Below, in pieces: positions 6,555-14,781 of a DNA stretch of 24,711 bases. Position 1 is the first letter of the stretch. The number at the start of each line of letters is the position of its first letter. The translations under genes and the position numbers were made by a program. The stretch is from a virus. The DNA lies in the IMG/VR virus record IMGVR_UViG_3300025483_000069, positions 1 to 24,711 of that record, one strand, 5' to 3'. The notes beneath the pieces were generated by a model that saw only the letters and a list, made by a program, of their open reading frames with translations, ran no database searches and was not told the origin of the DNA.

Positions 6555-8703
6555 CCGCTGTATAACCTATATCGTAAATCTCACTCAGGTCAATGCTCCA
6601 CAATTTACCGCCGCCTTGTCCTTGAGAAATAACAGGGCGGATCTTGTTATTGACTCGGCTCGCCTCTTCAAGAGTTATCATCCCCCTTCGACAAAACTCC
6701 AGATTACGAGAAGAACCTACGTCACGCCCGTTGTTCAACTCGTGGAGCGCCACTTGAAACTCCGTAAGAGTCCCGCTCCATAGGTCCAAGTCAGGGTAAA
6801 CTTCTCGGCAACGCTTGGCGAAGAACTCGACCAACTCTGCTATCGAACTGCGGCTGCTGTTATCATAAGCGGCATCTGCAATAGTAGGCTCGATGTATGA
6901 CTTAACTCCGAACCGACCAACATCTTCAACTTCTTTAGGGATCTGCCAGTCGAGTAGGAACTTACCAAAGTGCGGCAGTTCTTGTTCGATGGTAGCTTCT
7001 AGCTGGGCGTTAGGTGGGAATGATGTTGTAGAGGAGTCAGCAATCAATAAGGCCATGAGCTTATCACGATTACTGGTGTCCAAAGAAGGGATCACCGACA
7101 GTGAATTAGCATCCATGTTTAGTGATAGTATCACTCGGCCAGTCCAAGGAATCGACATTGCATCTGCATACTTGGCCATATACTCGACTCTCGGATTAGC
7201 TACCGCACGCTTGAGCAACTCAGTCGCACGTCTCTGGTCTTGAAAGCTAGCTGCTGAGGTCGTATCGTCTATAACCCAAGAGGCGACACGACCTAAGTCT
7301 TTGTTAAACTTCGTCTGACCTGACAGATAATCAGACGCATCAGAGAAACCCCCAACGAGTCCGCTGATAATTTTGTTCGACAGTAGTGACTTGCCACGAC
7401 CTGTTGGCCCGACCAGCAGCAGAGCTTGTCCCTGTAACGGAACCCTATCCAAGACAGCGGTGTAGAAACGCTGCATCCACGAGTAAAAATAATCTAGGGC
7501 TGAGTTCTTTGAGCTATCCACAAATAGCTGATTAAGCCATTGATAGAGGAACGGCCACTTTGATGGGTCACCGTCGGCGTCAGGGTCAACTGGAACTAAG
7601 TTAGAGCAGTTGAGAATCCGGCTCGCGTTGTAAGATACGATGCGCTCGTTTGAAAACACGACAGGAGCAATCTCGTCAATGCGATTATTGTTACTGATAG
7701 TCAACCACGCACTCTCTACTTCACTAACTCCTTGACCTTTTTTAACTCTAGTCGAGAAGCCCGCCTGACGTAGTTCTAATAAAAGTTGATCTTTAGGTAT
7801 CGAGACTGCATTTCCGTATAGTAGCTTGAAAAAGCTTTTCCCATTAAACCAGTATTCGTCGAGTAGGTTAGCTAGCTTCTTGGTCTCGTAGTCTTTGACA
7901 AATGAGCTACCAAAAATATCAGACCAACTCATGAATCCTTTACCAGCTCTGTCGCTATAACAGACGATGCCGTCTTCCACAACCTGACAGCCGTCGCGGT
8001 TGATGCCGTCATCTATCCAGAACAATGGTCCTCTGGCTCCAACTTCAAAATCACCGAACCACCGATTCGGGAATCGGGATTCGACTTCCTCCGCTATGAC
8101 GGGGATGGGGATGGTGGTATCCGAAGTCTCAGGTGGTTTAGAGTTTACAGCTTTTGAAAGGGCGGCATGGACAATGTCCATTGTGACTGGGTCATTTGTT
8201 TTCTGCCAATCCTCACCTAACTCAAAATATTGATTAGCTCTAAAAGACGTAGTATCAAAACCAGCAAACAATTTGCTAATCTTTAGCGTGAGGTTCATCG
8301 CCGATATAAAAGAATCGAACATCGAAGGGTCTATAGGAATCGACTCTTCAAACTCCCACACCAAACGAAGATACCCGCTGTATGTTTTAGAGGACCAAGT
8401 TGGTTTTATCGTTCCCGCACAACTTGTATTTAGTTTTGTTTCAAACGAATTCCAATCAATAGGTGAGTCATAGTCAGCAACAATACCGTGAATTTTGTGG
8501 ACTGGGTTGTCGCCGCTAATTCTTTTACTAGGCGCACGGCCTTCCATCGTCGAGTAAAATACGTGATTTGTTTTAGGGTCACTACACCACTCACGATAAT
8601 TGGCTTTTGATTTAAATTTTGGTTTTTTAGTCGGGAACTTACTGAGGTCATCTGTCTTGGATGTTTTTGTGTCGCGTAGGTTACGCAAATATCTGTAGGT
8701 CAT
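6508..8703 (-). CDS. Primase (AEP-like)/SF3 helicase fusion
   Basis: This 731-residue replicative protein has two regions. The N-terminal part has HGIVADYDS (72-80; Asp77 and Asp79), like the catalytic hhhDhD motif of archaeo-eukaryotic primases, followed by TWSSKTYSGYLRLVWEF (102-118) as the substrate-binding strand and an FDTTSFRANQYFELG segment. The C-terminal part has an SF3-type AAA+ ATPase: Walker A GPTGRGKS (432-439), Walker B WVIDDT (with Asp479-Asp480), and a sensor/motif C region RVILSLNMDANS (523-534). Together these fit primer synthesis and fork unwinding. The start overlaps the stop of polA by 1 nt (TAATG). The primase half is the less certain. Confidence 0.85.
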   Translation of the reverse strand: MTYRYLRNLRDTKTSKTDDLSKFPTKKPKFKSKANYREWCSDPKTNHVFYSTMEGRAPSKRISGDNPVHKIHGIVADYDSPIDWNSFETKLNTSCAGTIKPTWSSKTYSGYLRLVWEFEESIPIDPSMFDSFISAMNLTLKISKLFAGFDTTSFRANQYFELGEDWQKTNDPVTMDIVHAALSKAVNSKPPETSDTTIPIPVIAEEVESRFPNRWFGDFEVGARGPLFWIDDGINRDGCQVVEDGIVCYSDRAGKGFMSWSDIFGSSFVKDYETKKLANLLDEYWFNGKSFFKLLYGNAVSIPKDQLLLELRQAGFSTRVKKGQGVSEVESAWLTISNNNRIDEIAPVVFSNERIVSYNASRILNCSNLVPVDPDADGDPSKWPFLYQWLNQLFVDSSKNSALDYFYSWMQRFYTAVLDRVPLQGQALLLVGPTGRGKSLLSNKIISGLVGGFSDASDYLSGQTKFNKDLGRVASWVIDDTTSAASFQDQRRATELLKRAVANPRVEYMAKYADAMSIPWTGRVILSLNMDANSLSVIPSLDTSNRDKLMALLIADSSTTSFPPNAQLEATIEQELPHFGKFLLDWQIPKEVEDVGRFGVKSYIEPTIADAAYDNSSRSSIAELVEFFAKRCREVYPDLDLWSGTLTEFQVALHELNNGRDVGSSRNLEFCRRGMITLEEASRVNNKIRPVISQGQGGGKLWSIDLSEIYDIGYTADDKRRSSDQEAGTLR

Positions 8704-10460
8704 TATTTTTGGTATTGGGTTAGAATTTCTCCCTCTGCATCCAGAGGAATATCGCTAATCCACTCAGGAGGAGTGGACATAATTTGGGTAATTTTTTGTA
8801 GGGTTTCTTCAGCTTTATCTTCATCACACTCGCAGATTACTTCATCATGAACGTGGAAGATAATATTTATGCCTGCCTTGTCGATCTCTAACATCATGAA
8901 ACTAAAAATATCTCTGGCCAAAGCCTGCGAGAGATTCTCAGCGAGGACTCCACCCCATAGTTTCATGATGCGTTTCTGACCATTTCGGTTAATACTGGAG
9001 ACAAACTGGATTCGTCCTTGGGCCAGAGTCTTGCGAAGATTGCCGTAATTAAGAGACCTTCCTGACGGGAGTGTCAGAGATAGGCGACCAGCATTATATG
9101 CTTTATCGACTTCCTTGTCCAGTTTCTTCCAGTAGCGGGGAACCTTTGCGATCTTCTTCCGATAAAGATTGACAGCATCTTTGGCTTCTTGCTGAGGCAT
9201 ATCGTACATCTCAGCAAACCGATTAGCACCTGCACCGTAGCCGCACCCTAATACAAGAGCCTTAACTTTGTGTCTCAGCTTGGCGTCTTCCTTCTTCAGG
9301 ACTCCCCTATCTTCAGACCACAGACCGAACTGGATTGCGAACGCTTCGTAGATATCATCCGAAGCTTCGATTGCGTCCATTGTCTCTCGGTCTCCTGATA
9401 GCCAGCACAGCGTGCGGACTTCGATCTGCGAGAGGTCAACAACGACTAGCTTCTTACCTTCAGGAGCAGTAATCAAGTTACGCATGTTGACTCCGAACAT
9501 ACCCTCTCTAGGCAAGTTCTGGAGGTTCAGGTTCCCGCCGCTCCCGCTAAAGCGTCCGGTGTGTCCTCCAAAATACATAATCCCGCCGTAGTATCGGTTG
9601 TCCGGCATAGTAGCGTGGTCGAAACTTTCGAGCTTTTTCTTAATCGTGTTGATGCGTCGCCAGTTCGTTACGGCCTCGATCCATTTGTATTTGTGGCCGT
9701 GCGCGAGTATCCATCTCTGGGCATCGACATCAGTTTTAGCGAGAGAAGCAGGAGGCTCGATGCCAAGCTGGATGCAGTGTTCATCAAATGCTTTCCGGCT
9801 CAATAGAGGCTTTTCGTCAGCCCAAGGAATCGACTTCTCAGTTTCAAAGATGAGTTCATTGATTGTCTCTTTCGCTTTACGGAGAGCGTCTATATCAATA
9901 GGGATTCCTCTTTGAACGATTCGTCGGTTGGTAACGCTGATGTCTCGCTCAAACTGAGACCACTTAGACTCATAAGCCTTCCATAGACGGAGACAGAGAA
10001 CAGAATCTTTGATGGCGTATTCTTCTACTTCCTTCTGAAACTCCTTAGTCATACCGGCCCACGTCTTACCAGACATGTTATCACGGGTAGATTTGGAGAT
10101 CTCTAAGTCGAAAGCTTCCGCAGTTGAGTTCTTCAATGATCGTGGCAAACCCACAGCAGCAGCCATGTCAGCAGTGCAGTGCCATTCGGCGGGTTCTACT
10201 TTAGGCCACCAACCATAATTAATGCCGTAGAGGTAAAGTGTTTCATCAAATGATGCGTTATGGGACAGGACAATATTGCCGTTAAGCATCGGCCAGTCAA
10301 AATTTTCAGGGTGGCCAACCCATTCGTATCCGTCATCTCCGACGACACTCACCATATAAGCGTCGAAGTCGTAATGAGAAAAATATCCTAACGGGCCGAG
10401 CTTCCGTATGGAGCAGTGCTTGTCGTAATAGGTCTCAAAGTCTAAGGCGTATGTATTCAT
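8703..10460 (-). CDS. polA: Family A DNA polymerase with 3'-5' exonuclease
   Basis: This 585-residue replicative polymerase has a DEDDy exonuclease: DFET (Asp7, Glu9), SHNASFDE (Asp72), and Y148-x3-D152. The polymerase has TGR (301-303), motif A VVVDLSQIEVR (Asp342), motif B R396-x3-K400-x7-Y408, and motif C FHVHDE (535-540). The residue equivalent to E. coli Phe762 is Leu404 (KALVLGCGYG), the Leu-762 type of many viral PolAs. There is no 5'-3' exonuclease domain, as usual for phage enzymes. No Shine-Dalgarno sequence precedes ATG 10460. It lies just downstream of a terminator-like hairpin. Confidence 0.95.
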   Translation of the reverse strand: MNTYALDFETYYDKHCSIRKLGPLGYFSHYDFDAYMVSVVGDDGYEWVGHPENFDWPMLNGNIVLSHNASFDETLYLYGINYGWWPKVEPAEWHCTADMAAAVGLPRSLKNSTAEAFDLEISKSTRDNMSGKTWAGMTKEFQKEVEEYAIKDSVLCLRLWKAYESKWSQFERDISVTNRRIVQRGIPIDIDALRKAKETINELIFETEKSIPWADEKPLLSRKAFDEHCIQLGIEPPASLAKTDVDAQRWILAHGHKYKWIEAVTNWRRINTIKKKLESFDHATMPDNRYYGGIMYFGGHTGRFSGSGGNLNLQNLPREGMFGVNMRNLITAPEGKKLVVVDLSQIEVRTLCWLSGDRETMDAIEASDDIYEAFAIQFGLWSEDRGVLKKEDAKLRHKVKALVLGCGYGAGANRFAEMYDMPQQEAKDAVNLYRKKIAKVPRYWKKLDKEVDKAYNAGRLSLTLPSGRSLNYGNLRKTLAQGRIQFVSSINRNGQKRIMKLWGGVLAENLSQALARDIFSFMMLEIDKAGINIIFHVHDEVICECDEDKAEETLQKITQIMSTPPEWISDIPLDAEGEILTQYQK

Positions 10461-10480
10461 ATAAGTTTATTTGTGGGCAG

Positions 10481-10529
10481 AAAAAAGCCCACCGCAAAGG
10501 GAAGAAAAGAAAAACTCTGCGGCGGGCTT
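10481..10529 (-). terminator. Rho-independent terminator with an overlapping alternative hairpin
   Basis: Read on the minus strand, AAGCCCGCCGCA (10529-10518) pairs with TGCGGTGGGCTT (10496-10485) over 12 bp with one G-U, with a 21-nt loop, followed by a T-tract (10486-10481). The right arm can alternatively pair with GCCCAC just downstream (plus-strand 10473-10478) to give a small GTGGGC/GCCCAC hairpin. The site lies between the 65-residue gene and polA, so it may attenuate polymerase expression. Confidence 0.7.
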
Positions 10530-10541
10530 GCTTTCTAACGA

Positions 10542-10739
10542 CTATTCTTTCGATTCCAAATCTAATTCAGTCTGCTCACCAGTAACATGCTGGAGTGCTT
10601 CCCGAACTACCCTCAACTTTCTCAAGTTGGCTCCGACTTGGGAGAGCTGATCCTCGACTTCAGCGATCATGCCGTCGAGCATCGTGATCTCTTCGAGAAG
10701 GAGATCGCGGGTTTTTTGTTCTTTCTCTTCGTCAGTCAT
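10542..10739 (-). CDS. Small acidic coiled-coil protein
   Basis: This 65-residue protein is helical throughout, with heptad-like spacing (LLLEEITMLDGMIAEVEDQL then QVGANLRKLRVVREALQHV) and an acidic end. No domain is recognised. It starts 2 nt after the stop of the possible ssDNA-binding gene and is followed by the terminator-like hairpin. It could be a small helper or dimerisation partner of a replication protein, by position only. Confidence 0.7.
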   Translation of the reverse strand: MTDEEKEQKTRDLLLEEITMLDGMIAEVEDQLSQVGANLRKLRVVREALQHVTGEQTELDLESKE

Positions 10740-10741
10740 AA

Positions 10742-11398
10742 CTAAGCTCCGAGAAAGTTTTTAACAAATGCGGTAACAGCTTCATCGGCTTCTTCCTTAG
10801 TCACGGTAAGTGATGGATTAAACCAAGTGTATTTACCCTTACTAAGTTCTTCAGACACGAAGTTCCATACTTTGCTGTGAATAGGGATTCCAGACTGAAG
10901 AGCGGCGAATGTCGCAAGACGCTTGTAGGTTGAACGGTATGCGTTCTTACCTACATTAATCTTACCCAACGCATAGTTGTGGTCGCCGATAGGTAACTGA
11001 AACGCCTCGTCATTTTCACTACCTTCAGGCTGACGCATGAGGAGAGTGATCTCAGCGAACTCGGTCATATCCCACTCTGACTCGGCTGCAATAGCGTCAG
11101 ATTCGGATTTGGACCAAGCGATGCGGGGGATGTCCTCTTCATCGAAGGGGATGTTCTCCCGCCAGCCCTTCTGGGCAGCGACAGTGATCGTCTTAACCGG
11201 AGTGTCCGGTGGAGCGATCTCATATGTCTTGTCGAAAAGAATCGATCCAACTGGGGCGTCAGACTGAGACATCTTCTGGCAAACATTAATACGTGGAATC
11301 TCGATGTCCTCTACGTCGATTTCGATTCCGCTTACGTTGGTGGAGAGACCAGTGTTGGTCTCGGCAGCAACGACTTCTTGGGTTTTGGTTTTAGCCAT
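10742..11398 (-). CDS. Conserved replication-module protein, possibly ssDNA-binding
   Basis: This 218-residue protein has a disordered Thr/Val-rich start, then EIDVEDIEIPRINVCQKMSQ (about 26-45) and PVGSILFDKTYEI, a beta-rich centre with ITVAAQKGWRENIPFDEEDI, and YRSTYKRLATFAALQS plus FVSEELSKGKYTWFNPSLTV. It lacks nuclease or ATPase motifs. Its place between an AddB-like nuclease and PolA, the aromatic-rich C-terminal half and the acidic patches suggest an ssDNA-binding or annealing protein. I do not recognise a firm family, so the function is an inference from position and shape. It is preceded by 21 nt without a Shine-Dalgarno sequence. Confidence 0.7.
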   Translation of the reverse strand: MAKTKTQEVVAAETNTGLSTNVSGIEIDVEDIEIPRINVCQKMSQSDAPVGSILFDKTYEIAPPDTPVKTITVAAQKGWRENIPFDEEDIPRIAWSKSESDAIAAESEWDMTEFAEITLLMRQPEGSENDEAFQLPIGDHNYALGKINVGKNAYRSTYKRLATFAALQSGIPIHSKVWNFVSEELSKGKYTWFNPSLTVTKEEADEAVTAFVKNFLGA

Positions 11399-11419
11399 AA
11401 TATCAATTATTGGTTTGGT

Positions 11420-12517
11420 TTATTGAGTCGCGACACTGTGTCGTTCGTCGGATGTTTCTACGATTCCTGCATCTTCGCATTCGTCGAGGAAAGGTTGTTT
11501 GCTATCGGCTCCCGCTTTCTTGGCAACCTTGGCGAGCGGGATGTTAACTTGATCAAGTAACGTGTCGAGATCTATTCCATGTTTTTTTGCAATTTTTACA
11601 AAAGTAGCATTGTCGGAGATTTTTCGGGTTCGTCCCATCGAGCGAAGTTTAAGCCCGTCAAGCTTCTCGCCGTCTTTCAAAGCAGCTAACGTCTTCTTCT
11701 TAATAGACATAGACCAGTTCTCCACAATCTTCGCGATGTTGAATAGCTCAGAGAGTCTAGCTGGATTGTCAACGTCAGTCGGATCAATGTCTGGCAACGT
11801 GGTATCTAGTTTCTTAGCTACGCTGATAACGAGTCCGCCTAACGCAGGACAAGTATCTTCGTGCTTACAAAAACGACAATACTGAGTCGGGGTGCATTCC
11901 TCTAGTTCAGGTGTGCCAGACTCCCACTTAGGTCTAGTCTCTTCGCCAGCCTTGATCACTCGGCTAAGGTCTTCGACCAGAGTAGGGAGATCGTCTCGCG
12001 TAAACGTGTGGTGAAGGGTCGCATTGTGTTGCGGCACGTAGAACGCGAAGACGATCTCCTGAATGTCTGGATACTTCTGAAAGGCTCCAGTCGTATAAGC
12101 TTTGGCTTGCCAGTTCTTATCTGGTGGATCAATGATACTGATTCCGGTTTTGTAGTCAGCCATGACGGCTCGGTCACCACCTTTAAGGATCAGGAATCGG
12201 TCACAGGTTCCCCATGTCTCAGTGCCGTCTAGGGCAACCTCAACTTGGATCTCGTTTAGCTCCTCAGCAATCTCGCCGAAGTTAGCCATGAAGTCCTGTT
12301 CCATCTTAACAATCTGCTCGTAGATCTCATGCTCCTGTTCAGTATGGAGGGCCGAAGGGTCGAAGACTTCTAGAGCCTCGTGGATTCTGGTCCCCATCTC
12401 AGCGGCGGCGGATGTGCCGTCACGTCCTTGATAAGCAGCACAGGCGGCTACATACTTTAGGCTCGACGGAGAAAACTCCGCGTGGCCCCTACTTTGATGG
12501 TCCGGTTGGTTACTCAT
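11420..12517 (-). CDS. RecB/Cas4-type PD-(D/E)XK nuclease with AddB-like Fe-S motif
   Basis: This 365-residue nuclease shows the RecB-family motifs in order: FSPSSLKYVAACAAYQ (Cys26), GTRIHEALE (His46), GTCDR (Asp106), MADYKTG (Asp121-x-Lys123), and QAKAY (Gln137). A cysteine cluster follows: Cys208, then Cys214-x2-Cys217-x5-Cys223. With Cys26 as first ligand, the C-x2-C-x5-C end matches the 4Fe-4S iron staple of AddB and some Cas4-like nucleases. The C-terminal third has no known domain. In phages, proteins of this family digest DNA ends for recombination or replication together with annealing proteins. The start overlaps the stop of the preceding gene by 1 nt. Confidence 0.88.
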   Translation of the reverse strand: MSNQPDHQSRGHAEFSPSSLKYVAACAAYQGRDGTSAAAEMGTRIHEALEVFDPSALHTEQEHEIYEQIVKMEQDFMANFGEIAEELNEIQVEVALDGTETWGTCDRFLILKGGDRAVMADYKTGISIIDPPDKNWQAKAYTTGAFQKYPDIQEIVFAFYVPQHNATLHHTFTRDDLPTLVEDLSRVIKAGEETRPKWESGTPELEECTPTQYCRFCKHEDTCPALGGLVISVAKKLDTTLPDIDPTDVDNPARLSELFNIAKIVENWSMSIKKKTLAALKDGEKLDGLKLRSMGRTRKISDNATFVKIAKKHGIDLDTLLDQVNIPLAKVAKKAGADSKQPFLDECEDAGIVETSDERHSVATQ

Positions 12518-12825
12518 TATTTCCCATAAAGAGTTACCTCTTCTGTTACATCTTTCATAATAGCCTCAAGACCTTCACTTGGGAAAGAAACATCCTCTCC
12601 GTTTTCTACATAGTCCTTAAAGACTTTCTGATACCGCTCTCTACCGACTTCGATTAACCAGTTCCTAACTCTCCAATAAGAAGCATGAAGAGAAGATGAG
12701 GTATCGTGTTCTCGGTCAAAGTCTTCAACTGCTTTAGCTAGACCTTCACTAGCTTTGCCTAGAGAAAGAAGTCTATCTATATCTTTAATTGCTTTTGTTG
12801 ACAGTTTCGTTTTATTAAGTTTCAT
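12517..12825 (-). CDS. Hypothetical helical protein
   Basis: This 102-residue protein is probably all-helical: TKAIKDIDRLLSLGKASEGL, ASYWRVRNWLIEVGRERYQK, and VFKDYVENGEDVSF. I recognise no domain. It overlaps the neighbouring genes by 1 and 4 nt, so it is translated as part of the replication operon. A role with the nuclease that follows is possible but cannot be shown from sequence. Confidence 0.75.
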   Translation of the reverse strand: MKLNKTKLSTKAIKDIDRLLSLGKASEGLAKAVEDFDREHDTSSSLHASYWRVRNWLIEVGRERYQKVFKDYVENGEDVSFPSEGLEAIMKDVTEEVTLYGK

Positions 12826-12974
12826 AGTTTGTTTTTGTTTTTGTTTTTGTTTGTTTTCCCTTTCGAGTATTTACTATCTCTCTCTAGGAAAGAGTCGTGT
12901 TTTCTTGGGTATTGATCCCAAAGAATGCTGTAACCAGACCTAATTTGTTTCGTATCGGTTCTTTTTATTTTCAT
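12822..12974 (-). CDS. 50-residue protein with a C-terminal Lys-Asn repeat
   Basis: Reading the minus strand from ATG 12974 gives 50 residues: MKIKRTDTKQIRSGYSILWD, QYPRKHDSFLERDSKYSKGK, then TNKNKNKNKL. The stop TGA shares bases with the ATG at 12825 (4-nt ATGA overlap), which is the same coupling used elsewhere here. The Lys-Asn tail comes from a repeated CAAAAA sequence. It could be a small DNA-binding protein. A non-coding A-rich leader is the alternative explanation. No clear Shine-Dalgarno sequence precedes it. Confidence 0.55.
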   Translation of the reverse strand: MKIKRTDTKQIRSGYSILWDQYPRKHDSFLERDSKYSKGKTNKNKNKNKL

Positions 12975-12986
12975 TATATTTCAGTT

Positions 12987-13307
12987 TTAGTGGTTGATTT
13001 GAAGTGAGCTGGAGAAGTTACTCAATACGTCCTTAGCGTAAGGAGTAGCGTGCCAGTAACCGACTTTATTTTTGACGCCCTCTTCCATTTCGACTCTGAG
13101 TTCTTGTCGGGTCAGGTTTATTTTTTGCAACGCAATCATCGCCCCATAAATTTTAGCGCGAGAAGACTTAAAGGCTTTACCAACTTCTCCCGTATCGACT
13201 CCATCCTTAGATGCGATATACGCAAGCATTGAAAGACGCTCTGTTTGAGTGATCCCTGCTTCCAGCAGGTGTGCTACGGACACCGCTATATTTTTTAATT
13301 GTGTCAT
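12987..13307 (-). CDS. Winged-helix-like DNA-binding protein, possible regulator
   Basis: This 106-residue protein looks like a single winged helix-turn-helix domain: TERLSMLAYIASKDG (22-36), the HTH DTGEVGKAFKSSRAKIYGAM (38-57), and a probable wing with RQELRVEMEEGVKNKVGYWH (67-86). Such MarR-like proteins bind DNA as dimers. It sits in the middle of the replication operon, 2 nt after the 52-residue gene, and may control this or the late genes. The fold is inferred from pattern only. Confidence 0.7.
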   Translation of the reverse strand: MTQLKNIAVSVAHLLEAGITQTERLSMLAYIASKDGVDTGEVGKAFKSSRAKIYGAMIALQKINLTRQELRVEMEEGVKNKVGYWHATPYAKDVLSNFSSSLQINH

Positions 13308-13309
13308 GG

Positions 13310-13468
13310 TTATTTTTCTATTCGGCTTACGATGTCCTCGACTTTCTTCGTTAGTTCGTCCCGCCTACTAACAATCCGACTAATCGCTTTACTAAGCATA
13401 TCAATCTCGTGACGAAGCAACTTAACTTCCATCTGTTCTTTGGGGGTTAGGTATTTTTCTGTTTTCAT
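13310..13468 (-). CDS. Small coiled-coil protein
   Basis: ATG 13468 to TAA 13310 gives 52 residues: MKTEKYLTPKEQMEVKLLRH, EIDMLSKAISRIVSRRDELT and KKVEDIVSRIEK. It is strongly helical with heptad spacing. Its start overlaps the helicase stop by 4 nt (ATGA), and the winged-helix gene starts 2 nt after its end, so it has the tight coupling of real genes here. It probably dimerises. Function is unknown. Confidence 0.75.
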   Translation of the reverse strand: MKTEKYLTPKEQMEVKLLRHEIDMLSKAISRIVSRRDELTKKVEDIVSRIEK

Positions 13469-14757
13469 TGGTGTAGAGTATTTAGATTTTCAGACTTCTG
13501 CTCAACAACACGCATAACATGTTCCTCTATGGAGTCGCTAGCAACCAGAACTTTCTGAATGGCATCACTTTTTGCACCGTTGCGGTGGATGCGCCCTAAC
13601 GCTTGCAGGTGATCTTTCACATTAAAGGTAGGTGAGATCAACGAAATCCGTTGGCGGTTACCGTTGATGTCGTGAAGAGAGATTCCGGTTCCGCCAGCAG
13701 CAGTGTTAATAACGAGAATGTGTTCTTCGTCCCTTTGAAAAGCGTCAATGATCTGTTGTCGATCCTCAACTTTCTGACCTCCTTGAATGCAAGGGCATCC
13801 TAGCAGTTCGCAAAGGACATCGACAGTGTCTGTAAAATTCACAAACAGCACAACACTATGGCCTTGCTCTACGTAATCTTTTGCCATATCAGCCATGTCC
13901 TTCGCTTTCAAGGACTCAGCGAGTTGTCTCGCCCGAAGTAAATTTACTAGACCCCAGTCACTGTCCTCAACAGTCCCGTTCTCTAATAGGTTGGTGATTA
14001 TCTCAGGAGTTACTCCAAAGTCGCTGTAAGCCTTCGCGATCTTAGCGGCGGAACCAAAAGCTATTGGCTCAATAAAAACTCGGTTCTCTTTAAATGAATC
14101 GGGAAAGTCGTCTACCGTGAGCCGTTTGACATTCTTCCCATACATGACCTTATTAAGATCACTAAGTTTTGTTTTACGGCGCAGCTCCCATGCGTTCCAC
14201 TGGTTTTGTAAACAGCCGTATTGCATCATCCAACTGAACCAGCTCTTGAGACCCTCTGATGCTTTGTTAAGATTATGTAGCCCTAATGCGAAACCGATTG
14301 GTCGCATCTCAGTAGGGTCTTCCGCAGCAGTGGCGGACATCGCATGAATTGAATAGCCTTGTGTAACGAGAGACACGAGAAGCTGCGCGTTCTGTGTATA
14401 CGGCCCTTTACACTTATGGACCTCATCGACTAGCACTAGTGTGTCTTCTGGCAAGTGCCACGTCATGATCTTCTTGCCGCGCTTCGACATCCACTCTGTC
14501 TTTCCGGTCCTAATCTTTTCGTAGTTAAGAACGAAGATGGGTTCTATACCCGTCTCTTTAAGCTCACGCTCCCATGACGGGATCACTGCTTTAGGGCATA
14601 GAACGGCAACGGGTCTGTTTAAAACCTTAGCCAGATGTGCGGCCACTACCGTCTTACCAGTCCCGACATGACTAGTGTCTAGGGAGTTCAAATCTAATCT
14701 ATGTTTTGCTAGAAAGAAGTCGAACGCCTCTTGCTGTTTTGGATATAGTGTCTTCAT
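13465..14757 (-). CDS. SNF2-like superfamily 2 DNA helicase/ATPase
   Basis: This 430-residue protein has the SF2 motifs in order: a Q-like start YPKQQEAFDFF, motif I SHVGTGKT (29-36), Ia AVLCPKAVIPSW, motif II DEVHKC (111-116), motif III MSATAAE (140-146), motif V NTAAGGTGISL, and motif VI QALGRIHRNGAKSD. The Q-x2-GR-x-HR form points to the SNF2/Rad54 group rather than DEAD-box RNA helicases. It likely remodels DNA or protein-DNA complexes in replication or recombination. The gene starts a segment after a 58-nt gap that holds an inverted repeat. Confidence 0.92.
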   Translation of the reverse strand: MKTLYPKQQEAFDFFLAKHRLDLNSLDTSHVGTGKTVVAAHLAKVLNRPVAVLCPKAVIPSWERELKETGIEPIFVLNYEKIRTGKTEWMSKRGKKIMTWHLPEDTLVLVDEVHKCKGPYTQNAQLLVSLVTQGYSIHAMSATAAEDPTEMRPIGFALGLHNLNKASEGLKSWFSWMMQYGCLQNQWNAWELRRKTKLSDLNKVMYGKNVKRLTVDDFPDSFKENRVFIEPIAFGSAAKIAKAYSDFGVTPEIITNLLENGTVEDSDWGLVNLLRARQLAESLKAKDMADMAKDYVEQGHSVVLFVNFTDTVDVLCELLGCPCIQGGQKVEDRQQIIDAFQRDEEHILVINTAAGGTGISLHDINGNRQRISLISPTFNVKDHLQALGRIHRNGAKSDAIQKVLVASDSIEEHVMRVVEQKSENLNTLHQ

Positions 14758-14763
14758 TTATTA

Positions 14764-14781
14764 TTGTCTATACTCAGACAA
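14764..14781. promoter_or_regulatory. Inverted repeat upstream of the helicase gene
   Basis: TTGTCT (14764-14769), 6 nt, then AGACAA (14776-14781): a perfect 6-bp inverted repeat with flanking A/T matches. It lies 6 nt upstream of the helicase ATG on the minus strand, in the only clear non-coding gap of the upper replication operon. It could be an operator for the winged-helix protein or a weak hairpin. Confidence 0.4.

Noticed and set aside
6893-7243. 116-codon + strand ORF inside the primase/helicase gene
   Set aside because: It is a shadow of a well-supported gene with intact catalytic motifs on the minus strand.
9598-9915. 105-codon + strand ORF inside polA
   Set aside because: Shadow frame; its product has no recognisable features and the polA frame is unambiguous.
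12755-12943. 62-codon + strand ORF rich in Phe, Cys and Leu
   Set aside because: It is the complement of the Lys-Asn repeat and of the 102-residue gene; against operon direction and of low-complexity origin.
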